Origin: Ornithinibacillus sp047228935
GTDB lineage: Bacteria > Bacillota > Bacilli > Bacillales > Amphibacillaceae
Length of the DNA stretch: 64,000 nucleotides
Direction: 5' to 3'
Assembly (NCBI RefSeq): GCF_047228935.1
Contig: NZ_JBFEGG010000002.1
Coordinates: 496,001-560,000 of the forward strand
Below, piece by piece: positions 27,366 through 35,277 of the stretch; position 1 is the stretch's first letter; every line of letters begins with the position of its first letter. The position numbers were made by a program, and so were the translations under genes. A model generated the notes under the pieces. That model made no database searches, had not been told where the DNA came from, and saw only the letters and a program-made list of their open reading frames with translations.

Positions 27366-27865
27366 CAAGTAAAATTGTTGTTTCTATATTTTCATTTTTA
27401 GTATGTATTTTAATTCAATACTGGAGCGTCTTTAGTATTTTTCCAAATTGGGCTTTAATTACTTTCGGAATTTTGTATTTGATATCACTTATAATATCTT
27501 TTGTTAATTTATCCCTAGACATAACAAATTACAGAGAAAAGCAAAACTTTGATAACTTTAAAATGGCATTAGCCCCTTTAATGATGTTAATATCTATTAC
27601 AATTACTTTTATAGCTTTCCACTTAAATATAAATACTATTGATTTACTATTTATTTTTCTATCAATCATTTGTTTAGGTTTAGGTTTAATTTCTGGAAAG
27701 GTCAGTAAATCAATTTTTGCTGTTTCTGGAATGGTTGTAAAAAAGTTTGACTTTTTAAATATTATTATTTTCATGCTAGTAATAATAATAATATTTAAAG
27801 AAATGACCTTCGCTTTCTTATACTATATTGGTTACTATGCTACTACCTCAAAAAATAAAAAGTAG
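27344..27865 (+). pseudogene. 3' part of the frameshifted membrane protein gene
   Basis: This frame is open from 27344 and has no ATG or GTG at a sensible place (the first usable start is a TTG at 27473 with no ribosome site). It reads RKGFNQITSKIVVSIFSFLV and continues through about five hydrophobic helices to 27865. Joined to the 26106 ORF by one frame change between 27344 and 27365, next to an AAAA run, it gives a single membrane protein of roughly 585 residues. Confidence 0.6.
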
Positions 27866-27952
27866 CTAAAAAGTAGACAAATTTAATTTACCTATTCAGC
27901 GATGCTTGTTACATACTTAATTATTTACTATAAATTGAATTGGAGTTATATA

Positions 27953-28539
27953 ATGCAAATAACAACATTAATTATTGCAGTTGTTGGTTTAGCATTAAGT
28001 CTAGTTAATACGTTAACTTCCATCTATAAAGAGTTTTTTAAAAACCACCAAACCCTTATCTAGATGTATATTGTGATTATGCATATTGGAGATACCCACA
28101 TAAGCACGATAAAACTCAATGTCAAATCCAAATTGATTTAACTGTGGTACCACGTGTTCATGCTAATATGGTGAAAAAGATAACATTTATTAATAAGAAG
28201 CACTCTGAAGTTTTTACAGCATTTGATGATAAAAGTAACTATGTTCACTTTTATAAAATTGAGGAAAATTTATATGGAAAGAAGATTTTCTCCAAACATT
28301 CCTTTGATCGGCTAAAGGAGCTTATTACAGAAACAAATAAGGCTAACAGAAAAGATGTAAGAAATATTAACTTACCTGAGAATTTCGCGTATAGTTTTAC
28401 ATTATGTGAAAAATTTGATGGTGCAAGGTATCCCGATAGTTATGAGGACCTTCCAAATGATGGTTGGCATATACAAACTTTAGACTCTTATAAAGAAGTA
28501 TTTGAAGTACCTATAGAATTTGAGCTAACCAATAACTAG
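27953..28539 (+). pseudogene. Hypothetical membrane-anchored protein, frameshifted
   Basis: ATG at 27953, with GGAG about 10 bases upstream, reads a helix (MQITTLIIAVVGLALSLVNT) and stops at the TAG at 28061. The next frame carries on from PPNPYLDVYCDYAYWRYPHK to 28539. The junction is the T6A5 run at 28034-28044: one extra A would restore a single protein of about 195 residues with one N-terminal membrane helix and a soluble domain. The separate 131-codon ORF from the GTG at 28144 starts in the middle of this domain. Family not recognised. Confidence 0.65.
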
Positions 28540-28546
28540 TGTGATC

Positions 28547-28585
28547 AAGGAACAGAAGTCTAATAGGCTCCTGTTCCTTATTTTA
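28547..28585 (+). terminator. Terminator at the right end of the island
   Basis: AAGGAACAG (28547-28555) pairs perfectly with CTGTTCCTT (28571-28579), followed by ATTTTAT. It ends the plus-strand locus before convergent rlmH. Confidence 0.7.
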
Positions 28586-28615
28586 TAAAAATTATTAACT
28601 AGTTCAAAACCTCAT

Positions 28616-29095
28616 TTACTTATGATAAGGTTCATTCTTAATAATCCGATACCCCCGATAAACCTGCTCCAAAAGCACAAGCCGCATCAACTGATGAGGA
28701 AACGTCATCCTAGAAAAAGACAACGCATAATCACTCCGCTTCTGCACCGCTTCACTAATCCCAAGCGACCCACCAATCACAAACGCAATCTTACTCTTCC
28801 CATACGTCGCAAGCTCGTCCATTTTAGCCGCAAGCTGCTCGGAGCTTATCATCTTCCCACCAATTTCAAGTGTAATCACATACGTATCCTGACCAACATG
28901 GGAGAGAATCCGTTCACCTTCCTTGCGCTTCACTTCCTCCATTTCCGCTTCGCTCATATTCTCCGGTGCCTTCTCATCCGCTACCTCCACGATATCCACC
29001 TTCGCATAGGCAGATAGCCGCTTCATATATTCATCGATCCCTTGCTTTAAATACTTCTCCTTCAATTTTCCTACTGATATAATCGTGATTTTCAA
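28616..29095 (-). CDS. rlmH: 23S rRNA pseudouridine-1915 N3-methyltransferase RlmH
   Basis: 159 residues, the normal length for this SPOUT-class enzyme. It opens MKITIISVGKLKEKYL. It shows the SAM-binding trefoil signatures FVIGGSLG and ALSFSRMTFPHQLMRLVLLE and ends in QVYRGYRIIKNEPYHK, the conserved tail. It methylates N3 of pseudouridine 1915 in helix 69 of 23S rRNA, on assembled ribosomes. The 3' end is the known SCC attachment site in staphylococci, and here too an accessory island begins directly beyond the stop codon. ATG start. Confidence 0.97.
   Translation of the reverse strand: MKITIISVGKLKEKYLKQGIDEYMKRLSAYAKVDIVEVADEKAPENMSEAEMEEVKRKEGERILSHVGQDTYVITLEIGGKMISSEQLAAKMDELATYGKSKIAFVIGGSLGISEAVQKRSDYALSFSRMTFPHQLMRLVLLEQVYRGYRIIKNEPYHK
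28618..28630. repeat. rlmH 3'-end att core (genuine chromosomal copy)
   Basis: ACTTATGATAAGG forms the last codons and stop of rlmH on the minus strand. The same 13 bases recur at 25942-25954 in direct orientation. In staphylococci the equivalent site is attB for SCC cassettes. Confidence 0.65.
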
Positions 29096-29259
29096 GTTTA
29101 TCCGTCCCTTTCATGCTTGTCTTTCATTAGTGTATCAAATCCTCACGTCTTTCACACCTACCAATTCCCGCTTCCATCCCCTATTTCAACTTTCCCAATA
29201 ATATTACCACTCCCTCACGAATACATTAAAATGATGAAGAAAAAAGGGGTGATAATCGC

Positions 29260-30024
29260 TTGAAGGAATATGTAGAGAGTGCATCATACGAGCATCAATT
29301 TTGGCTTAACGTCTTATCAGCTCACGCGTCCATTATCCATAACGTGCTTTCCCCGAAAGAAAAAGACGCCATCTCCAAAGCGCAAGGCTTTACGAATACA
29401 TTCAACACCCTGTTAGAAAAGGCAACTAACCTATCCAACAATAACGTCATCGCTTTTACCAAGGAGGCAGAAACGGCTGCCGAGAAGTTAAAAGACTTTA
29501 AGCTTTCCATTATAAAGCGAAGTCTAACTGGGGATATCGGGATCCACCTCTCTCCTACCTGTTTGAACCATATGGTGAATGCCTTAGAGGAATATGTACT
29601 CGTGATGAGTTATTTAAAAGAAGGAAAAGCTGCACCCACTTTTCATGAATTACATCACCACCTCATCTGGCTTGCCGCAGCAGCAAATCAAGCAAGAGCG
29701 ATTCATAACGCATTAGATAGCGTGGAGACGCGACTACAGGAGAAAAGCGAAGGCTTCGCAGTGCGTTTTAACCAATTCTACGTAAAAGCCATTGAACTCA
29801 CGGGCTTCCTGCGCACCAATCTCACCAATTTCCCGAGCCTCATGAAGTTCAATGAAGACGTCCAAGTAGACATGACCCTATTCCGAACCTTTCTCCAAGA
29901 GCTAAAGGAAATGGCACGAACCAATATGGTAATAGGCACGCTCTCCCCGGAGATGCTTGACTTATTTGACCAGAAAGCTTCCTACTTTCTACAGAAGCTA
30001 AAGGAATCAGCCAACAGGAGCTGA
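29260..30024 (+). CDS. DUF2935 family protein
   Basis: 254 residues, two repeats of a four-helix, ferritin-like arrangement. Typical family features are YEHQFWLNVLSAHASIIHNVLSPKE in the first repeat and the His/Glu-rich EYVLVMSYL and ELHHHLIWLAAAANQARAI in the second. The clustered His and Glu residues suggest metal binding. Function is unknown; the family is common in Bacillus. Start is TTG with AAGGGGTG nine bases upstream. Transcribed away from rlmH. Confidence 0.85.
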   Translation: MKEYVESASYEHQFWLNVLSAHASIIHNVLSPKEKDAISKAQGFTNTFNTLLEKATNLSNNNVIAFTKEAETAAEKLKDFKLSIIKRSLTGDIGIHLSPTCLNHMVNALEEYVLVMSYLKEGKAAPTFHELHHHLIWLAAAANQARAIHNALDSVETRLQEKSEGFAVRFNQFYVKAIELTGFLRTNLTNFPSLMKFNEDVQVDMTLFRTFLQELKEMARTNMVIGTLSPEMLDLFDQKASYFLQKLKESANRS

Positions 30025-30286
30025 CTCTACGAAACTACTAAGGAGAATCTCCTTAAAGCCTAGATTCTCCTTCCTAGTAAAAAAATATCATCTTTTCTAC
30101 CTTTTATTTCCACTTTTTCTGCTAAATCCGAATTTTTCTCTACTTTTAGTAGAAGTTTTAGGCCATAAGATACCAATATCCATTGACATTCCTCGACATA
30201 GATTTACAATAAAATTAGAGAATTCTTATATTAGTCTACTAAATTACTATTTTTATATACAAAATTGCATGAGAGGAAGAGTTTAT

Positions 30287-31039
30287 ATGTCAAAGGAAAC
30301 AGAGAAAAAAGGTCTAGGGTGGTTCAAGGGGAACCGTGCTACCGGGGAATCCAATGAAGCTTGGGAGAATATCATATCGGAAAAGGAAGAAGCAGTCGCT
30401 ACAATCGAAGAAGAAGCTCCTGTCAGAGAAATTCATTCCCCTGCCGAATCTACTAATAAAAATTATTTCTCCAAGGAAGATCAAGATAAAGTATCCCTTG
30501 ATTTAATCGTATCCGTAGAGAACATGTTAAAGGACCGCCAATTATTACGCATTAAACAAAGCGACCTAGCGAAGCGCCTTGTAGAAGCGAACGAAACGAT
30601 TAGCCGCTACAAGCAAGACTTAGAAAATCGCGACCAGCTAATCAATGAGAAAAATAAAGAAATACATACATTAGAAAACAGTCTTACAAACAAGCAAATG
30701 AGCTATGATCAATTACTAGAGGACTATAAAGAGTTCCAACAAAACTCCAACGCCGAATACGAGAAAATCTCTAGTCAATTAGAAACCGCGCAAGATAAAT
30801 ACAACAAAATCAGTGAAGAATTTACAAATAGCAAATATGAGCATATGCGTAAAGTGAATGAACTAGAAGAACAGATTCGCAGCATGGAAATTGAAAACAA
30901 CAAGTACCAAGCACAATATAAGCAAATTTTAGAAGAAAAGAACGAACTTATGAAAACGATTAACGAATTCACCGAGCGTATGTCATTCTCATTCACAGCG
31001 AAGAATTCCGTATCCAATTCATCTGATCAGAATGAATAG
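30287..31039 (+). CDS. Coiled-coil protein, first gene of envelope operon
   Basis: 250 residues from the ATG at 30287, which has GAGGAAG seven bases upstream; an upstream in-frame ATG at 30269 lacks one. Residues about 70-235 form one long heptad-rich coiled coil. The N terminus (GLGWFKGNRATGESNEAWEN) is short and flexible, and there is no signal peptide. It is probably cytoplasmic. It precedes a NodB deacetylase, an M23 peptidase and a bactofilin in one operon, so it may be a scaffold partner of the bactofilin; this is inference. Confidence 0.7.
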   Translation: MSKETEKKGLGWFKGNRATGESNEAWENIISEKEEAVATIEEEAPVREIHSPAESTNKNYFSKEDQDKVSLDLIVSVENMLKDRQLLRIKQSDLAKRLVEANETISRYKQDLENRDQLINEKNKEIHTLENSLTNKQMSYDQLLEDYKEFQQNSNAEYEKISSQLETAQDKYNKISEEFTNSKYEHMRKVNELEEQIRSMEIENNKYQAQYKQILEEKNELMKTINEFTERMSFSFTAKNSVSNSSDQNE

Positions 31040-31075
31040 ATTCATCATGTTATAGCCGAGAAAGGGGGCATGAAG

Positions 31076-32272
31076 ATGTATCAGCTTAAAGTACTACAGC
31101 TACTCGATATAAAAGAATACGACCATAATTACTACTTACAGGTCAATCTTCATCTGGACGAGGTTCATACCTTGTATTGGAAAGTCGACCATGAAACGGC
31201 GAAACAGTTAAACGTATTAACGAATTTTTCAAACGGGTCGTTCTATCGTCTTTCGCTTCACGTGACAAATCAAAAAAGTATCATCACCCAGACGTACTGC
31301 GAGCAAAGCCTTCGCTTAGAATTTATATGTTCGGACGCGTATAAAGAACAGTTAGCACAAATAAAAAATGCACAGTCCCAAGCAGATTTGGACAAGCTAT
31401 CCTTTCTTTCTAGTAAACTAGTAATGGAAGAGCCTGAAGTAGAATTAGAGACTCCGAAGAAAAAGCCGAAACGATTAGCACTTGTATTTAGTATAGTCGC
31501 CTTACTTGCTATTTTGTTCACCTACACTGGCCATTCGATTTTAACGAATGCCCAAGCTGAACCCGATAAACAAGCGGCAGACCATGATCTTACTGAGGAA
31601 AATCGAGAACCTATTAAGGAAAAAGTAGAACCTGCTCCGGAAACGAATTTACTAGAAGAAAATATCGTCATAGAAGAACCGGAAATTCCATTCTTTGAGC
31701 TTCATGAGGGGACTTCTGCCCGTGTTCCAGACGGGATGGTTGCTCTTACCTTTGATGATGGCCCGTCCCAATTTTCTAAGGAGATTGTCGATGTATTGAA
31801 GGAATTTGGTGTTGGTGGCACGTTCTTTCTCGTTACGTCTAATATTGCGAAGTTTCCTGGAAGTGTCGAGTATATCTATGAAAACAATCTTTCCATTGGC
31901 ACGCATTCTGTCCATCATATTAATTTTGCTCATAGTAACCAAGCGAAGCAGAAGGATGAACTACAAGCTTCGATTGAGGATATTGAGAAGGTTATCGGGG
32001 AGAAGATTACGTTATTCCGACCACCGTATGGTCATTTAAACGATACGACCGAACAGATTTCCCAAGATTTAGGACAACGAATCGTCCTTTGGAATAATGA
32101 TCCGAAAGATTGGGAACTACGTAATGCTAGTAAGATCGTGGAACATATTAAGTCTACAGATGTGTCCGGCTCTATTATTCTACTTCATGAGACCCAAGCA
32201 ACATTAGAGGCACTACCGGAGATTATTACGTATTTGCAGGAACAAGGATTGCAAATCGTATCACTACATTAA
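31076..32272 (+). CDS. Membrane-anchored NodB polysaccharide deacetylase
   Basis: 398 residues from the ATG at 31076, chosen because AAAGGGGG lies seven bases upstream; the ATG at 31070 is too close to it. Residues about 135-155 form a membrane helix after a 130-residue cytoplasmic domain. The outside part has the carbohydrate esterase 4 motifs in order: TFDDGPS, GTHSVHH, RPPYGH, NNDPKDW and ILLHE. Metal ligands (the second Asp of TFDDG and the two His) are present. It probably removes acetyl groups from peptidoglycan GlcNAc or MurNAc. The long cytoplasmic N terminus is unusual for this family. Confidence 0.87.
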   Translation: MYQLKVLQLLDIKEYDHNYYLQVNLHLDEVHTLYWKVDHETAKQLNVLTNFSNGSFYRLSLHVTNQKSIITQTYCEQSLRLEFICSDAYKEQLAQIKNAQSQADLDKLSFLSSKLVMEEPEVELETPKKKPKRLALVFSIVALLAILFTYTGHSILTNAQAEPDKQAADHDLTEENREPIKEKVEPAPETNLLEENIVIEEPEIPFFELHEGTSARVPDGMVALTFDDGPSQFSKEIVDVLKEFGVGGTFFLVTSNIAKFPGSVEYIYENNLSIGTHSVHHINFAHSNQAKQKDELQASIEDIEKVIGEKITLFRPPYGHLNDTTEQISQDLGQRIVLWNNDPKDWELRNASKIVEHIKSTDVSGSIILLHETQATLEALPEIITYLQEQGLQIVSLH

Positions 32273-32305
32273 TTTCCATAGATGAAGGGAAAGGAGAGCA
32301 ATTGG

Positions 32306-33217
32306 TTGAAAAAAAAGCGTAAGAAAAATCGTTTGCTGACCTTTACGGTTGTATCCAATGATGCGAACCAGGTTGTCAAACGATTTCGTATGAATAAGTT
32401 TCTATTGTATGGCATGATCGCACTTCCGATTATTCCAGTCATCGCACTCATCTATTACATACATATGCACGACCAGAACATGGCTGAAATCGAGGAGCTA
32501 TCTGCTAACCTACAAATCGAAACGAAAAAAAGTGAAAAGCTAGAGCAAAATCTCGCTGTCCTAGAGGAAGAAACCGGTGAGACGAAAGCAAGACTAGTAG
32601 AATTAACCGAGCTAGAAGAACAAATGCGCGAGTACATAGACGAATTACCGACTATCGTGGAACCAAGTGGCGGTATGCAGGTGTTAGCGGCTGGGACAAG
32701 CATGGAAGTGTCAGAAGACGGAATGTTAGTGCCATCTGCTGAGTTAATCGAACGCTATAAAAACACCCTTTCCGTAGTGGATGAGCTTAGTACGGAATTG
32801 CAATATACACCAACCGCATGGCCGACACACCCGAATACGATCACTTCTGACTTCGGTGTGCGAGAAGATCCGTTAAATAATTCCTCCTCCTTCCATAGTG
32901 GGATCGATATTCGAGGCCAATACGGGACACCCGTTTATGCGACAGCAGACGGCTCTGTCACGATGGCTAAGTATTACGGAAGCTATGGCAATGCGATTAA
33001 AATTAAACACTCTAGTACATATGAAACACTTTACGGGCATTTAATGCGAATCGAGGTCGAAGTCGGTGACACCGTGAAAAAAGGTGACATTATCGGAACG
33101 ATTGGCAGCACAGGACGTAGCACAGGACCACATCTTCATTATGAAGTAGTCCGAAACGGCGAACCGGTTGACCCGAAAACATATTTTAATCTATATGGCG
33201 AATTTGATATTGAATAG
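32306..33217 (+). CDS. Membrane-anchored M23 metallopeptidase
   Basis: 303 residues from the TTG at 32306, which has AAAGGAGAG seven bases upstream; the in-frame ATG at 32282 has none. A membrane helix lies near residues 34-54, then a coiled coil (about 60-115). The LytM domain has SSFHSGIDIRG (His and Asp ligands) and STGPHLHYEV (HxH). It should cut peptide cross-links in peptidoglycan outside the cell. M23 peptidases are often encoded next to bactofilins, which position them; the same holds here, with only 24 bases between the genes. Confidence 0.9.
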   Translation: MKKKRKKNRLLTFTVVSNDANQVVKRFRMNKFLLYGMIALPIIPVIALIYYIHMHDQNMAEIEELSANLQIETKKSEKLEQNLAVLEEETGETKARLVELTELEEQMREYIDELPTIVEPSGGMQVLAAGTSMEVSEDGMLVPSAELIERYKNTLSVVDELSTELQYTPTAWPTHPNTITSDFGVREDPLNNSSSFHSGIDIRGQYGTPVYATADGSVTMAKYYGSYGNAIKIKHSSTYETLYGHLMRIEVEVGDTVKKGDIIGTIGSTGRSTGPHLHYEVVRNGEPVDPKTYFNLYGEFDIE

Positions 33218-33241
33218 GACTTGGAAAGGAAGATAGAACCA

Positions 33242-33628
33242 TTGAATAAAAAGAAAAATGAAAAAGTAATTGAAACAATCATCGGTGCAGAAACCGTAAT
33301 CGAAGGAAAAATCACCCTCCCCACTAGCTTACGAGTAGATGGGAAAATCATCGGCGAAATCGAATGCAGTGGCGATGTTTTCATCGGCCAAGACGCCCAT
33401 GTAGAACCGAAGATTAAAGCGAAAAACGTCGTTATTGCTGGTGAAGTAAAAGGCGAAGTGGAAACAACGGAAAAGATTCAAATTGAAGCAAAAGGGACAT
33501 TAAACGGAACAGCTACTTCCCGCGGAATCATTATTGAAGATGGCGGTGTGTTTAACGGAAATAGCGTGATTTTAGACGCTGAGGAAAAAGGAAGGAAGAA
33601 AAAGCCAGAGAAAGTTGTTGCAAACTAA
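33242..33628 (+). CDS. Bactofilin
   Basis: 128 residues from the TTG at 33242 (AAAGGAAG eight bases upstream). A beta-helix of repeated strands runs through the centre: TVIEGKITLPTSLRVDGKII, DVFIGQDAHVEPKIKAKNVV and GEVKGEVETTEKIQIE. Pro/Lys-rich tails flank it. Bactofilins polymerise into filaments without nucleotides and organise wall enzymes. As the last gene after NodB and M23 it probably scaffolds those two at the membrane. Confidence 0.9.
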   Translation: MNKKKNEKVIETIIGAETVIEGKITLPTSLRVDGKIIGEIECSGDVFIGQDAHVEPKIKAKNVVIAGEVKGEVETTEKIQIEAKGTLNGTATSRGIIIEDGGVFNGNSVILDAEEKGRKKKPEKVVAN

Positions 33629-33650
33629 TTTGTAAATAAAGGAGCGGTTC

Positions 33651-34577
33651 GTGATGTCAGAAGCTCAGTTTATTGCATGTCAAAAAGAAGTCTTTCAGCT
33701 TTTTCAAGAAGGAAAAATCGATGAGGTCCACCCGCTTATTGATAAAGTCGAGCAAAGCTTTCCTGATAGAATCAGTAAAACGATTTTTTGGAGAGCATGT
33801 GCATTCGCCTTACAGCATAAGCTAGATGAGGCTATTTCGGCTCTTCAAGCAGGTCTGGAAAAGGAAATTTGGTGGAATCCTATCATTCTTACGAGAGATC
33901 CGGATTTAAAGCCGCTTCAGGAGCTTTCGGAATTCCAGTCCATTGTGGCTACGTGTAAAGACATATTTGAAAGTACGAAAAGCGAAATGACATCACAGCT
34001 TTTTACATATGGAAATCCTCATTCGGAGACAGGAATATTTTCCTTACATATGCGCGGGTCAAATGCACGGGACTTTGCCCCGCACTGGTTAGATGACGTA
34101 ACATCAGAACACTATTTTTTCGGTTTCCCACAATCCTCCCAAATATTCGGGTATAACGCATATTGCTGGGATGAACAGCAAGTGGTGCTGGATGAGATAC
34201 GTGAGAATTTTGCAGCGTTTAAGGAAAAAGGTAACACACAATTAGACATCCTTGCCGGTGGCTCGCAAGGTGGTAAAGTGGCAATAGAACGAAGCCTGGC
34301 GCAAACCGTTCCTGTGCGTGGGTTCATTACCGTAATCCCATCGGTGCAAGATGTGGCTGCCTTTGAAACGTTAATCAAGACAGCTCCGAGTGATTTAAGA
34401 GGCTGTATTATTACAGGCGATCAGGATCCATTTTATGAGAATACGGTACAACTAGTGAAGCTTCTCGAGGAACATCGTATTCCGTGTAAATTAATTACGA
34501 TTAAGGGGCTTGGGCATTTTATTCCGAATAATTTTTCGGAGATGTTGGTGGAGGCTGTTGGGTTTGTTGCTAACTAA
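33651..34577 (+). CDS. TPR-like / alpha-beta hydrolase fusion protein
   Basis: 308 residues; GTG at 33651 or ATG at 33654, both with GGAG upstream. Residues 5-100 are helical repeats like a short TPR (LFQEGKIDEVHPLIDKVEQS, FALQHKLDEAISALQAGLEK). The rest is an alpha/beta hydrolase with LAGGSQGGKVAIE as nucleophile elbow, ITGDQDPFY for the acid and GLGHFIPNN for the His. Substrate unknown. It follows the bactofilin by 22 bases but ends in its own terminator. Confidence 0.75.
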   Translation: MMSEAQFIACQKEVFQLFQEGKIDEVHPLIDKVEQSFPDRISKTIFWRACAFALQHKLDEAISALQAGLEKEIWWNPIILTRDPDLKPLQELSEFQSIVATCKDIFESTKSEMTSQLFTYGNPHSETGIFSLHMRGSNARDFAPHWLDDVTSEHYFFGFPQSSQIFGYNAYCWDEQQVVLDEIRENFAAFKEKGNTQLDILAGGSQGGKVAIERSLAQTVPVRGFITVIPSVQDVAAFETLIKTAPSDLRGCIITGDQDPFYENTVQLVKLLEEHRIPCKLITIKGLGHFIPNNFSEMLVEAVGFVAN

Positions 34578-34606
34578 GGCCCCTGGAATTTATAATTTTA
34601 TTTTTG

Positions 34607-34636
34607 AATCAACCATAGCTGGTTGGTTCTTTTTTT
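34607..34636 (+). terminator. Terminator, part of a duplicated intergenic block
   Basis: AACCA-TAGC-TGGTT plus a run of Ts. The 18 bases at 34619-34636 (CTGGTTGGTTC and seven Ts) recur exactly at 37167-37184, with similar flanks on both sides. Confidence 0.6.
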
Positions 34637-34755
34637 CTTGTGAAAAGGACTATTCTATTATTTTGGTTGGTTACAAGTACTAAATTGAATTGGTAAAAAT
34701 TCCGATATTTATTCAACTAGCGGAGCAGTTTAGTCAAAGTTTAAAAACCACTATG

Positions 34756-34784
34756 TTGACTTCCTTCACGTCTAATGATAGACT
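34756..34784 (+). promoter_or_regulatory. Sigma-A promoter for the Rrf2 operon
   Basis: TTGACT at 34756-34761 and TAGACT at 34779-34784 with a 17-base spacer. The start of transcription would fall near 34791, just before the operator at 34799-34820. Confidence 0.6.
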
Positions 34785-34798
34785 CAATTTATATTATA

Positions 34799-34820
34799 GA
34801 TATTAAGAGTCCTTAATATC
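34799..34820 (+). promoter_or_regulatory. Perfect inverted repeat, likely Rrf2 operator
   Basis: GATATTAAG (34799-34807), AGTC, CTTAATATC (34812-34820): nine-base arms with no mismatch, between promoter and Rrf2 start codon. Rrf2 proteins bind such dyads and repress their own operons. Confidence 0.7.
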
Positions 34821-34844
34821 CCATTTAAAACAAGGAGGTTATGT

Positions 34845-35246
34845 ATGAGGTATTCAAACGCAACAAACTACGCCTTGCATACGATTGTCCATTTAATGCT
34901 GCAACCAAGGGAAAGCTCGGTGGGAGTGCAGGAATTAGCCGAAATGCAGCATCTTTCCCCGACTTACCTTTCTAAGATATTAACCAAACTTGCGAAAGCA
35001 GGTTTGATTGAGTCGACGCCTGGTGCGAAGGGGGGCTATAAAATCTCAAGAAGAAAACATGAAATATCTTTTTTAGATGTAATTCATGCGACTGAAGGAG
35101 ATACTAGCTTATTCGACTGTTCCATTCACCATGAAGGCTGTCTGATTGAAAAAGTAATGAGACAGGCAGAGGAAAATATGAAGGCTGAACTGAAATCAAA
35201 GCTTTTGATCGACATTGCTAAAGAGGCAGAATCCAAACAGAAATAA
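34845..35246 (+). CDS. Rrf2-family transcriptional repressor
   Basis: 133 residues. The winged helix reads SVGVQELAEMQHLSPTYLSKILTKL and AGLIESTPGAKGGYKISR, the typical Rrf2 wing. Only two Cys (DCSIHHEGC) remain in the sensor loop. This is fewer than the three of FeS-binding NsrR/IscR, so it is more like a thiol- or electrophile-sensing member such as YwnA. It is the first gene of an operon with a flavin reductase and a methyltransferase, behind a palindromic operator, so redox or electrophile stress probably induces them. Confidence 0.87.
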   Translation: MRYSNATNYALHTIVHLMLQPRESSVGVQELAEMQHLSPTYLSKILTKLAKAGLIESTPGAKGGYKISRRKHEISFLDVIHATEGDTSLFDCSIHHEGCLIEKVMRQAEENMKAELKSKLLIDIAKEAESKQK

Positions 35247-35277
35247 CAATAAAAGTGAAATTAAAGGAGTGAACAAG

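Noticed and set aside
28034..28044. Programmed -1 frameshifting at T6A5 in the gene at 27953-28539
   Set aside because: The frame phasing does not give a proper X-XXY-YYZ heptamer and no downstream stimulatory hairpin is visible; a one-base loss is simpler.
28622..29017. Plus-strand ORF of 131 codons opposite rlmH
   Set aside because: The Pro/Arg/His-rich composition is typical of the antisense frame of rlmH; no ribosome site.
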